This document shows positions 1 through 6,161 of a stretch of DNA of 7,310 nucleotides, one piece after another; positions within the stretch are counted from its first letter, which is position 1; each line of letters starts with the position of its first letter. The notes below the pieces were generated by a model. It saw nothing but the letters and a program-made list of their open reading frames with translations. It was not told the DNA's origin and ran no database searches. Source of the stretch: JAIRTY01 sp050257395. GTDB lineage: Bacteria; Actinomycetota; Actinomycetes; Streptosporangiales; Streptosporangiaceae. Location of the stretch: contig JBLMWU010000005.1 of the NCBI GenBank assembly GCA_050257395.1, positions 1-7,310 on the forward strand. The letters run 5' to 3'. The position numbers and the translations under genes were made by a program.

Positions 1-84
1 CGGGGCGGTCCCCTCGCCCCTGCGCCCCGGCCGGGCCGCCGCCCATTCAGCAGCCATACCGGCGCCGTTCACCGTGCGGCCAGG

Positions 85-103
85 TGGCGGGCAAAAGCCG
101 CCA
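85..103. other. Bulged stem-loop with AAAA loop
   Basis: TGGC-G-GGC / AAAA / GCC-GCCA gives a 7-bp G/C-rich stem with a single bulged G and an A4 loop on the plus strand. No T-run follows, so it is not a canonical intrinsic terminator. It may end an upstream transcript, or be part of the leader of the DUF952-cupin gene 150 bp downstream. The structure is read directly from the sequence; the role is inference. Confidence 0.35.
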
Positions 104-115
104 TTACCCTCACGG

Positions 116-129
116 GGTGCATCCGCACC
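116..129. other. Small perfect stem-loop (GGTGC-ATCC-GCACC)
   Basis: A perfect 5-bp stem with a 4-nt loop, 12 nt after the hairpin at 85-103. The two may form a tandem structure upstream of the 254-1054 gene. In DNA this GC-rich, short stems arise by chance, so confidence is low. Confidence 0.25.
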
Positions 130-253
130 AGGCCGCCCGACTGGCCGCGCCCGCTACATCCCCTGCGCCGACCCGGGCGGTGGCACCCTGCTGCGGTCGC
201 TCTGCCAGGGCCAGCCGGTGGCCGCCGGCCCGGCGGGCGGATAGAAACAAAGG

Positions 254-1054
254 ATGATCTGGCATCTGCTGCCGCTGTCGCAATGGCGGCTGGCACCGGG
301 GCAGCCGGCGGCCGCCGGGTACGTGCCCGGCACCCGGGGGGCGGCCCCGTTCGTGCACGCCTCGCCCGATGACGAGGCGGTGACGCTGGCGGTCGCCGGG
401 GCGTACTTCGCTGACCTCGGCGAGCCGCTGGTGGCGCTCGGGCTGGCGGAAGACCGCCTGTCCGCCCCGGTGCGGCTCGAGCCGCCCGCCCCGGCGCCGC
501 CGCCCGGCGTGCCGGCCGGCACCCGGTTCCCACACGTGTACGGGCCGGTGGAGCTGGCGGCCGTGGCCGAGGTGCGGTACGCCCGGCGGGACCCGGCCGG
601 CCGCTACACCGCGCTGGAGGCCAGGCCCGCCACTGCCGGGGCGCTGGACCTGCTGCCCCATCCGGAGGGCGGCTGGTACCGGCAGACCTGGGCGGCCGGC
701 CCGGAGTACACACCGGCGGGCTACCCGGCGCCGCGGGCAGCCGCCACCGCGATCTACTTCCTGCTGCCGCCCGGCGCGGAGTCCCGCTGGCATACGGTGC
801 GGTCCGGCGAGCTGTGGCTGTGGCACAGCGGCGGGCCGCTCACCCTGCTGCTCGGCGGCACCGGGCCGCGCCCGGCCGCGGACCCGCAGGCGGTCACCCT
901 GGGCCCGGACCTGGCCGCCGGCCAGCGCCCGCAGCAGCTGGTGCCCGCTGGCTGCTGGCAGGCGGCCCGGCCGGCCGGGCCGGCCGAGGTGCTGGTCAGC
1001 TGCGTGGTGGCGCCCGGCTTCGACTTCGCCGACTTCGCCGTGCTGCCGGACTGA
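254..1054 (+). CDS. DUF952-DUF985 (cupin_5) fusion protein
   Basis: The 266-aa protein joins two small families of unknown or poorly defined function. Residues 1 to about 115 match DUF952: an MIWHLLPLSQW start, FVHAS at 33-37 and FPHVYGPV at 92-99. Residues about 128-263 match DUF985/cupin_5: LLPHPEGGWYRQTW (133-146), AIYFLLPPG (166-174), the SRWHTVRSGELWLWHSG strip (177-193) with H180, E186 and H191 as possible metal-site residues, PQQLVPAGCWQAA (226-238) and SCVVAPGFDFADF (249-261). A short Pro/Ala linker and a YARRDPAGRY segment separate them. The ATG at 254 is supported by homology, because DUF952 proteins start just so, and by an in-frame TAG at 242-244. AAAGG directly abuts the ATG, which is too close for a normal SD. 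No membrane segments or signal peptide; probably cytosolic. The substrate cannot be inferred. The gene converges on the core-MetE gene with 9 bp between stops. Confidence 0.93.
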   Translation: MIWHLLPLSQWRLAPGQPAAAGYVPGTRGAAPFVHASPDDEAVTLAVAGAYFADLGEPLVALGLAEDRLSAPVRLEPPAPAPPPGVPAGTRFPHVYGPVELAAVAEVRYARRDPAGRYTALEARPATAGALDLLPHPEGGWYRQTWAAGPEYTPAGYPAPRAAATAIYFLLPPGAESRWHTVRSGELWLWHSGGPLTLLLGGTGPRPAADPQAVTLGPDLAAGQRPQQLVPAGCWQAARPAGPAEVLVSCVVAPGFDFADFAVLPD

Positions 1055-1061
1055 AACCGGC
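1045..1061. terminator. Possible shared stem-loop at convergent stops
   Basis: GCCGG (1045-1049) and CCGGC (1057-1061) form a 5-bp stem around the loop ACTGAAA, which contains the stop of the DUF952-cupin gene. It lies just beyond the stop of the oppositely oriented gene, so it could act in both directions. The stem is short and there is no T-tract on either strand; tentative. Confidence 0.25.
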
Positions 1062-1063
1062 CG

Positions 1064-2176
1064 TTAGCCCCAGACCTCGGCGGCGGTCTCGACGGCCAGT
1101 TCCAGCTTCGCGCGCATCTGGTCGCGGGTGAGCGCGTTGCCCTCGGCGGTGGACGCGAAGCCGCATTGCGGGGACAGGCACAGCCGCTCCAGCGGCACGT
1201 ACCGGGCGGCCTCGTCGATGCGGCGCTTGAGGTCGTCCTTGGCTTCGAGCTGCGGCGTCTTGGTGGTGATCAGGCCGAGCACGACCAGCGTGCGGTCGGG
1301 GACGAACCGCAGCGGCTCGAAGCTGCCCGAGCGCTCGTCGTCATACTCCAGGAACAGCCCGTCCACCGCCACGGTGCTGAACACGGCCTCGGCCACGAAG
1401 TCGTAGCCGCCGGAGGTGAACCAGGTGGACCGGTAGTTCCCGCGGCACATGTGCATGGTGACGGCGAGGTCCGCTGGGCGGCCCGCCAGCGCCTGGTTGA
1501 CCACCTGGACGTTGATCTCGTGCTGGTGGTCCGGGTCCATGCCCTGGCTGGCGGCCATCGCCCGCCAGCGCGGGTCGTTGAGGAACGCGAACACGGTGTC
1601 GTCGAGCTGGAGGTAGCGGCAGCCCAGGCCGGCCAGCCTGCGGATCTCCTCGGCGTAGGCGCCGGCCAGGTCGCTGCGGAACTGCTCCGGATCGGTGTAG
1701 CCGCTGCCGGTCAGGTCGGCCCGGAAATGCGCCATGCTCGGCGAGGGAATGGTCAGCTTGGGGGTCGCCCTTGTCACGGCGCCGGCCAGGAAGCCGAAGT
1801 CGTCGCCGAAGATCGTCTCGGCCAGGTGCACCTTGCCGGTCACCTCGGTCGCGTGCGCCTCGTACGTGATCTCCTCGTCGTCGCGGCCGTGGCCCTTGAC
1901 GATGCCGGTGGCCTTGCCCTCGCGCACGCCGCCGAGCCGGCGGACGAAGTCGGTGTGCCACTCGGTCCGGCGGTACTCGCCGTCGGTGGCCGACTGCAGG
2001 CCGACCTCCTGCTGCAGCCGGACCGCGTCGACGATGGCGATGTCCTCGGCCGCCCGCAGTTCCTCCGCGGTGATCCGGCCCGCCGCCCGGTCTTCCCGCG
2101 CCCGCAGCAGCTCCGGCGGCCGCAGCAGGCTCCCGACATGATCGGCCCGGAACGGCGGGGTGGCTCGAGGTGGCAT
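1064..2176 (-). CDS. Core MetE-like zinc methyltransferase (cobalamin-independent methionine synthase, C-terminal-domain type)
   Basis: The 370-aa protein is the size of the stand-alone MetE C-terminal (TIM-barrel) family, as in Bacillus YxjG/YxjH, and lacks the N-terminal half of full-length MetE. Visible landmarks: FRADHVGSLLRP (9-20), DGEYRRTEWHTDF (65-77), QLDDT (190-194), the zinc pair H242-x-C244 in HMCRGN, FLEYDDERSG (275-284) with E277 as probable third ligand, and C338 in LSPQCGFAS as fourth. Family members move a methyl or alkyl group to a zinc-bound thiol, classically homocysteine to methionine; epoxyalkane:coenzyme M transferase is a relative, so the thiol and donor are not certain. 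The ATG at 2176 has AGGAGAG 5 nt upstream. It lies 48 bp after the monooxygenase gene on the same strand, so co-transcription is likely. All zinc ligands seem present and the gene looks intact. Confidence 0.93.
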   Translation of the reverse strand: MPPRATPPFRADHVGSLLRPPELLRAREDRAAGRITAEELRAAEDIAIVDAVRLQQEVGLQSATDGEYRRTEWHTDFVRRLGGVREGKATGIVKGHGRDDEEITYEAHATEVTGKVHLAETIFGDDFGFLAGAVTRATPKLTIPSPSMAHFRADLTGSGYTDPEQFRSDLAGAYAEEIRRLAGLGCRYLQLDDTVFAFLNDPRWRAMAASQGMDPDHQHEINVQVVNQALAGRPADLAVTMHMCRGNYRSTWFTSGGYDFVAEAVFSTVAVDGLFLEYDDERSGSFEPLRFVPDRTLVVLGLITTKTPQLEAKDDLKRRIDEAARYVPLERLCLSPQCGFASTAEGNALTRDQMRAKLELAVETAAEVWG

Positions 2177-2181
2177 GGGTG

Positions 2182-2188
2182 CTCTCCT
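2182..2188 (-). promoter_or_regulatory. Shine-Dalgarno site of the core-MetE gene
   Basis: AGGAGAG on the minus strand, 5 nt before the ATG at 2176. It fixes the start and shows the gene has its own strong ribosome entry within the 48-bp gap after the monooxygenase gene. Confidence 0.75.
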
Positions 2189-2224
2189 GTCAGGATTCTC
2201 GTTCCCGGTGAAAATCAGCCGCGC

Positions 2225-3472
2225 TCAGAAGAGCGTGTCCGGCAGGCCGAAGTGGACCCGGGCGAGCTCGCCCGCGGTGGCGAGGTACTGGGCGGCGATG
2301 TGGCTGCGGTACATGGCCACGTCGCGGTAGTAGCGCTGCATCCGCTGGCCCCGCTTGGCCGCCGACGAGCTGGCCGCGGCCCAGATCACGTCCACGGCCT
2401 GGCCGGCGAGCTGGCCTGCCTGCTGCACCATCGCGTACAGCCGCACGTCGTCCTCGCGGGTGAACGGCTGCCCGCCCGCCAGCCACCGGCCGCTCAGCTC
2501 GGTGTAGCGCCCGGCCACCTGGAGCACGAGCCCTTCGGCCGCGTCGGTGAGCGCCAGCGCCTGGCCGTACGGCCGCTGGTGGTCGGGGTGGGTGTACCGG
2601 GGGACCTGCGGCGGCAGGTAGGTCTTGCGGGTGGTGATGATGTGCTCGTACTCCGCCAGCGCCGCCCGGGCGGCGCCGATCGCCGGGATCACCAGCCCGG
2701 CGTGGTAGATCGCGTAGATGCGGCCGCAGTAGAGCCCGTTGCCGTGCAGCGCGGCGCCGGGGGCGGGCTCGTCGTGGCGGGTCCAGTTCCCGCCGGTGGT
2801 GCGGTGCGCTGGGACGAAGACATCGTCCACCCGGACGCTGTTGGACCCGCTGGAGTTCATGCCGAGGGTGGCGCCGCCGCCCCAGTCGTCCAGCACCGTG
2901 ACCTGCTCCCGCGGGACGACCACGACCAGGCTCTCCGCCCGGCTCTGCCCGCTCGCATCGGCGGGCATGGCGTTGCCCATGAAGTGGGTGGCGTGGGCGA
3001 TGCCCGAGCAGTAGTCCCAGGTGCCGCTGACCCGGTAGCCGCCGTCCACCCGCTGCGCCCGGCCGGTGGGCGGGGCGCGGTGCGGGCCGCGGTAGTCGCC
3101 GGCCGGGCCGAAGATGTCCCGCTGGCCCTCCTCGGGGAACCAGGCGCCGACCACCAGGGCGTGGTGGGCGCCGAGGGTCAGGGCCCAGCCGGTGCCCGGG
3201 TCGCCGGCCGCGATCGCCAGCATCACCTGCCAGAAGGTGGGCAGGCCGAACTCGTAGCCGCCGAACCGGCGCGGCTGCAGGATCCGGTAAAACCCGGCGC
3301 TGACGAACTCGCTGTTCAGGGCGTCGGTGTGGTGGCCGAGCCGCTCGGCCTCGTCCTGCTGCTCGCGGACGGCCGGGATCAGGGCCTGGGCCCGGGCGAT
3401 GATCTCCTGCGCGGTCAGGCCCGGCTCGGGGGCGGCGAGTTCCGGTTGCGCGGTGTTCGTCTTCTCCGGCAT
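2225..3472 (-). CDS. Acyl-CoA dehydrogenase-fold flavin-dependent monooxygenase-like protein
   Basis: The 415-aa protein resembles the oxygenase components of two-component group D flavin monooxygenases (HpaH/C2, HsaA, DszC and ActVA-ORF5 type), which share the acyl-CoA dehydrogenase fold but activate O2 with reduced flavin from a separate reductase. Landmarks: AGFYRILQPRRFGGYEF (59-75), GDPGTGWALTLGAHH (90-104), YRVSGTWDYCSGIAHATHF (146-164), DDWGGGATLGMNSSGSN (195-211), VDDVFVP (215-221), and a C-terminal DUF-type domain with QRMQRYYRDVAMYRSHIA (376-393). H391 lies where the family has a catalytically important His. A true CoA dehydrogenase is less likely. The start is placed at ATG 3472, with GAAGGA 5 nt upstream. 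A frame opening from GTG 3607 would add 45 non-homologous residues and swallow the operator-like boxes. No flavin reductase is in the window. It leads the likely two-gene unit with the core-MetE gene. Substrate unknown. Confidence 0.9.
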   Translation of the reverse strand: MPEKTNTAQPELAAPEPGLTAQEIIARAQALIPAVREQQDEAERLGHHTDALNSEFVSAGFYRILQPRRFGGYEFGLPTFWQVMLAIAAGDPGTGWALTLGAHHALVVGAWFPEEGQRDIFGPAGDYRGPHRAPPTGRAQRVDGGYRVSGTWDYCSGIAHATHFMGNAMPADASGQSRAESLVVVVPREQVTVLDDWGGGATLGMNSSGSNSVRVDDVFVPAHRTTGGNWTRHDEPAPGAALHGNGLYCGRIYAIYHAGLVIPAIGAARAALAEYEHIITTRKTYLPPQVPRYTHPDHQRPYGQALALTDAAEGLVLQVAGRYTELSGRWLAGGQPFTREDDVRLYAMVQQAGQLAGQAVDVIWAAASSSAAKRGQRMQRYYRDVAMYRSHIAAQYLATAGELARVHFGLPDTLF

Positions 3473-3477
3473 GCGGG

Positions 3478-3483
3478 TCCTTC
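3478..3483 (-). promoter_or_regulatory. Shine-Dalgarno site choosing the monooxygenase start
   Basis: GAAGGA on the minus strand, 5 nt before ATG 3472. It favours this start over the upstream in-frame GTG at 3607. Confidence 0.7.
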
Positions 3484-3558
3484 GGCGGGGAAGTGGCGAC
3501 GCTCGCCAGCGTCCACCATCCCCGGCCCGGAGGCAAGACCTCTGCCGCGCGGACGACG

Positions 3559-3607
3559 GTGAGATCACGGTGTTTTTTGTGATGTCACCCGTCGTGGTGA
3601 GCGTCAC
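3559..3607. promoter_or_regulatory. Operator-like array: three GTGA-N2/3-TCAC palindromes
   Basis: Three small palindromes occur in 49 bp: GTGAGATCAC (3559-3568), GTGATGTCAC (3579-3588) and GTGAGCGTCAC (3597-3607). The first two centres are 20 bp apart and the third is about 18.5 bp further on, so all face roughly the same side of the helix. A T6 run (3573-3578), unusual in this DNA, lies between boxes one and two. The array is 87-135 bp upstream of the monooxygenase start, where a promoter for the minus-strand pair should be. On the minus strand GTGACA (3588-3583) is a possible -35 with a 17-nt spacer to a poor -10 (ATCTCA). Known regulators with GTGA/TCAC-type half-sites include GntR/FadR-like and Crp-like proteins; which type binds here cannot be told. 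Confidence 0.55.
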
Positions 3608-3620
3608 ATGTTGGCCGGCC

Positions 3621-3637
3621 GCCGGGGGTCACCCGGC
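3621..3637 (-). terminator. Stem-loop after the tailed DMT gene
   Basis: GCCGGG (3621-3626) and CCCGGC (3632-3637) form a perfect 6-bp stem with a 5-nt loop, starting 17 nt past the TGA of the minus-strand gene ending at 3655. There is no U-run, as is common for actinomycete terminators. If it works, it separates the tailed permease from the monooxygenase transcript. Confidence 0.4.
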
Positions 3638-3654
3638 AGCGGGGCGGCAGCCGG

Positions 3655-4923
3655 TCAGGGCTCGTTCGCGCGGCCGCGGGCGGCGGCCCGCCGGGCGAGC
3701 GCCGGGCCGGTCAGCGGCAGGACGGGCGGGCGGCCCGCGGCCGCGCCGCTGCCGGCCCGGGACACCCGGGGCTGCCAGGCACCGCCGCCGGGCTGGCGGC
3801 CGCCCGGCCTGGTCCCTGCGACGGCACGGGGAGAACGGCTGGCGCTGACCGGGGCCGGCACCGGCGGCGCCGCCAGCGGCGCAGCGGGCAGTGCCGCGGG
3901 AACCGGCACCGGGATGGCCCGCGGCACCGGAGCGGGCCCGGGCCGGGGCCGCGGGGCTGGCGCGGGCGGGACCGCTGCGGCGGGTGCCGGCCCGCCGGGC
4001 CGCTGCAGCAGCGGCGACCGGGCGAGCACGCTGACCCCGGCCGCGAGCATCCCCACCCCGGCCACGGCCAGGGCGACCGGGCCCGGCCCGTGCGGGGCGT
4101 ACTCCCCGAAGCCGCCGACTCCCAGCCCGTAGCTCACCAGCGGATCGGTGATGGTCAGCGCCGCCATGGTGGCGGGCAGCGACCCGGCGGAGAACGCGAG
4201 CTGCTGCACCACCAGGCCGCCGAACGAGGCGGCCATGAGCGCGTACGACGGCCAGTACGCGGCCGTGCCGGCGATCCCGTGGGTGGCCAGGCTGTCGGTC
4301 ACCAGCTTGGTGAAGGCGGCGCTGAGCGCGAACAGCATGCCCGCCGCCACCGACAGCGGCACCGCCCGCCCCAGGCCGCGGCTGCCGCGGGCCCTGGCCA
4401 GCAGGATCAGCGCCCCGGCCAGCGCGGTGACCAGCACCGCGAGCGCAACCAGCCGGGCCTCGTGCACCCCGGAGGTGGTCTCGGGCCGGCGGCCGGACAG
4501 CACCAGCCCCAGCCCGGCGCAGGCGGCCGCCGCGCCCGCCCAGTCGGCCCAGCCTGGCCGCCGCCGCCCGCCCAGCGCCGCCAGCGGCAGGCTGAACAGC
4601 AGCGTCGTCACCAGCAGCGGCTGGACCACCGACAGCGACCCGAAGTGCACCGCACCCGCCTGGGCCGCGAAGCCCAGCCCGTCCGCCGTCCAGCCCGCGA
4701 TCCACAGCGGGTTGCGCACCAGCTCCGCCGCCAGCCGCAGGCCCCGCCCGGCCCGGTACCGCAGGCGGCTGGCCCGGCTCATCCGCTGCCAGGCGGCGGC
4801 GCAGAAGGCGGTCGCGCGGCGGGCCGCGGCCTGCGGGCGCAGCACCCGGGACGCGGCCCGCTGCTCAGCCGCTCCCGCGAGTGCGAAGAGCAGCGCCGCC
4901 AGCAACGCCAGCAGCACTACCAT
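3655..4923 (-). CDS. DMT/EamA-like permease with long Pro/Ala-rich C-terminal tail
   Basis: Residues 1 to about 303 form a polytopic membrane protein of the drug/metabolite transporter type. Hydrophobic segments lie near 2-18, 73-92, 97-117, 127-143, 157-176, 187-206, 222-241, 246-266 and 282-301. A hallmark stretch, FGSLSVVQPLLVTTLLFSLP (94-113), matches FGPLSLVQPLVATEIVIALP in the 5188-6090 gene, and YWPSYALMAA aligns with TWEPYALAAA there, so the two are divergent paralogues. Residues 306-422 are a Pro/Ala/Arg/Gly-rich, probably disordered tail, predicted cytoplasmic if there are ten helices. An arginine-rich insert follows the first helix (26-63). The start at ATG 4923 matches the first helix, but the SD is weak (GGGA 7-8 nt upstream). 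Substrate unknown; the family covers amino acids, nucleosides, drugs and, in the related NIPA group, Mg2+. It shares strand with the monooxygenase gene 182 bp downstream but is likely a separate unit. Confidence 0.82.
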   Translation of the reverse strand: MVVLLALLAALLFALAGAAEQRAASRVLRPQAAARRATAFCAAAWQRMSRASRLRYRAGRGLRLAAELVRNPLWIAGWTADGLGFAAQAGAVHFGSLSVVQPLLVTTLLFSLPLAALGGRRRPGWADWAGAAAACAGLGLVLSGRRPETTSGVHEARLVALAVLVTALAGALILLARARGSRGLGRAVPLSVAAGMLFALSAAFTKLVTDSLATHGIAGTAAYWPSYALMAASFGGLVVQQLAFSAGSLPATMAALTITDPLVSYGLGVGGFGEYAPHGPGPVALAVAGVGMLAAGVSVLARSPLLQRPGGPAPAAAVPPAPAPRPRPGPAPVPRAIPVPVPAALPAAPLAAPPVPAPVSASRSPRAVAGTRPGGRQPGGGAWQPRVSRAGSGAAAGRPPVLPLTGPALARRAAARGRANEP

Positions 4924-5187
4924 TGCCCGATCCCGGTTGCCAGCGGCCGGGTCATCATTGCGCCTGCCTTCCCCCGCTCAAACGCCCCCGCGCCGGCCGG
5001 GCCCCTGTCAGCCGGCCGCCGCGCCGGGAGCATCAACAACGAACAGCCTTTAGACCATCCCGATTGCGCGGATTCATCGGCCGCGGCCAGATTGCGGGCC
5101 CTGAACCGGATTTGTGCCCGGCCAGGACGGCGCGGAGGGGGCAGCCGGGGCGGCGAGGACGGGGCGGTGCTGGCCGGTGCTGGCAGG
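4924..5187. other. 264-bp gap between the two DMT genes
   Basis: This gap is less GC-rich than its surroundings, especially near 5030-5120, and probably holds the promoter of the tailed permease on the minus strand; no confident -35/-10 pair could be chosen. A 14-codon minus-strand ORF (5077 to 5033, starting MNPRNRDG and ending in RC) lacks an SD and is not called. GATTGCGCGG at 5062-5071 recurs at 6233-6242. A perfect 10-bp tandem repeat (CGGTGCTGGC twice, 5165-5184) sits just past the stop of the 5188-6090 gene. No clear terminator was found. Confidence 0.4.
5165..5184. repeat. Tandem duplication of CGGTGCTGGC
   Basis: Two adjacent perfect copies of a 10-bp unit, immediately downstream of the minus-strand permease stop at 5188. 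Possibly replication slippage; no function is implied. Confidence 0.6.
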
Positions 5188-6090
5188 TCAGCTGGCGGCG
5201 GTCTCGCCCGGATGGCCGCCCGCCGGCTGGGTCCGGAACTCGGTGCTCACGATGGAGGAGTGGCTCAGCACGGCGATCCCGGCCACCGCGAGCCCCCCGC
5301 CCGCCAGCTGGAGCGCCAGCTGCCAGGGCGAGGACGCCAGCCGTTCCCGGAACACGGTGGTGGCCAGGACGACCGCGGCTATCGGCTCCAGCGTGTCGAT
5401 GACCGGCAGGCTCAGTGACAGCGGGCCCGCGTTGAAGGCGCTCTGGCCGAACAGGCCGCCCAGCACGCCCGCCGCGGCCAGCGCGTACGGCTCCCAGGTG
5501 GTGACCGCCGCGCCGAAGCCGCGGGTCTGCAGCACCCCCACCGAGCTCTTGGCGAGGGCGTCCAGCAGCCCGTACACCACCCCGGCCGCCGCGGCCAGCC
5601 AGATGACCCTGGCCACCCCGCTGGCCCGCAGCGACGCCGCGCCCGCCACCGCCATCAGCACCCCGATCCCGATGAACGCCGGGATCCACGCGGCCACCCC
5701 GGGCTGCACCACCCCGCTGAGCGGCGGCGACACGGCGATGAAGACGGCCATGCCCGCGGCGACGGTGAGCGCGCCGAGCGCGTCCTTGCGGGTGAGCCGC
5801 CGCTTGTTGCGGCGGGCTATGAGCGGCAGGGCGATGACGATCTCGGTGGCGACCAGCGGCTGCACGAGCGACAGCGGGCCGAACGCGAGCGCGGTGCCCA
5901 GGATGAGGAAGGAGCAGGCCGACAGCGCCACCCCGGCCAGCCACCGGCGGTCGTGCAGCAGCGCGAGCAGCAGCCGGAAGTGGAGCGTGCCTTCCCCGCT
6001 CTGCCGGGCGGCCCCCTGCTGGAACAGCGACCCGAGCGCGAAGCAGAAGGCCGCGCCGAGCGCGCAGACGACAGCAATGGTGATCTTCAC
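5188..6090 (-). CDS. DMT/EamA-family 10-TM permease
   Basis: The 300-aa protein has the usual size and two-repeat layout of DMT permeases. Hydrophobic segments lie near 4-22, 50-71, 74-92, 104-121, 133-151, 160-178, 201-217, 222-241 and 256-275; not all ten helices can be drawn by eye. FGPLSLVQPLVATEIVIALP (70-89) ends the first repeat half. SAFNAGPLSLSLPVIDTLEP (218-237), followed by VVLATTVFRERL, is the typical EamA second-repeat signature with its conserved Glu (E249). A short polar C-terminus ends in GETAAS. The start is GTG 6090: minus-strand GGGGAGG lies 8 nt upstream, and the first helix begins at once. A frame extending to GTG 6330 adds 80 Pro/Ser/Gly-rich residues overlapping the divergent methyltransferase and is rejected. 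Substrate cannot be told; amino acid, metabolite or drug efflux are possible. First gene of the minus-strand series. Confidence 0.9.
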   Translation of the reverse strand: MKITIAVVCALGAAFCFALGSLFQQGAARQSGEGTLHFRLLLALLHDRRWLAGVALSACSFLILGTALAFGPLSLVQPLVATEIVIALPLIARRNKRRLTRKDALGALTVAAGMAVFIAVSPPLSGVVQPGVAAWIPAFIGIGVLMAVAGAASLRASGVARVIWLAAAAGVVYGLLDALAKSSVGVLQTRGFGAAVTTWEPYALAAAGVLGGLFGQSAFNAGPLSLSLPVIDTLEPIAAVVLATTVFRERLASSPWQLALQLAGGGLAVAGIAVLSHSSIVSTEFRTQPAGGHPGETAAS

Positions 6091-6099
6091 GCGTATGGC

Positions 6100-6107
6100 C
6101 TCCCCTT
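6100..6107 (-). promoter_or_regulatory. Shine-Dalgarno site fixing the GTG start of the permease
   Basis: AAGGGGAGG on the minus strand, ending 8 nt before GTG 6090. It is the only strong SD ahead of the first transmembrane helix and settles the start choice. Confidence 0.8.
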
Positions 6108-6161
6108 CCCAGGTACCCGCGCGGCCGCCCGGGCTATCCGCCGGCGGGGGGCCGCGCCCGG

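Larger units (their letters stand above)
1..253. other. Leader/intergenic region without a convincing gene
   Basis: All forward frames stay open for long stretches because the DNA is so GC-rich, so openness means little here. One forward frame from about position 130 to a TAG at 242-244 has mostly G/C third bases and would encode a short peptide ending in PVAAGPAGG; another ends at a TGA (255-257) that overlaps the ATG of the next gene. Neither has a convincing start, SD site or recognisable family, so no CDS is called. The reverse frames here are shadows of the 254-1054 gene extended past its start. Two small hairpins (85-103 and 116-129) are listed separately. No clear promoter hexamers were seen. 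Confidence 0.4.

Noticed and set aside
74..244. Short plus-strand ORF from GTG 74 to TAG 242-244
   Set aside because: Only its second half has gene-like third-base bias; there is no SD or recognised family, and short open frames are expected by chance here.
1166..3562. A 798-codon plus-strand open frame antisense to the core-MetE and monooxygenase genes
   Set aside because: Its translation is Gly/Ala/Arg/Val/His-rich without any family signature, while the minus strand encodes two well-conserved proteins; long antisense open frames are a by-product of GC-rich codon use.
3473..3607. N-terminal extension of the monooxygenase to GTG 3607
   Set aside because: The added residues do not resemble the family, the operator-like boxes would be coding, and GAAGGA sits correctly before ATG 3472.
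3655..4008. The Pro/Ala-rich stretch as a repeat array or CRISPR-like element
   Set aside because: No regular repeat unit or spacing; it reads in frame as a low-complexity protein tail.
5033..5077. Minus-strand 14-codon leader-peptide candidate ending in RC
   Set aside because: No SD site and no match to the known actinomycete Cys-containing sulfur leader-peptide pattern.
4090..5418. A 442-codon plus-strand open frame rich in Gln, Arg and Pro
   Set aside because: It is antisense to the first-half coding of the tailed permease and crosses the intergenic gap and the end of the second permease; no protein-family motif.
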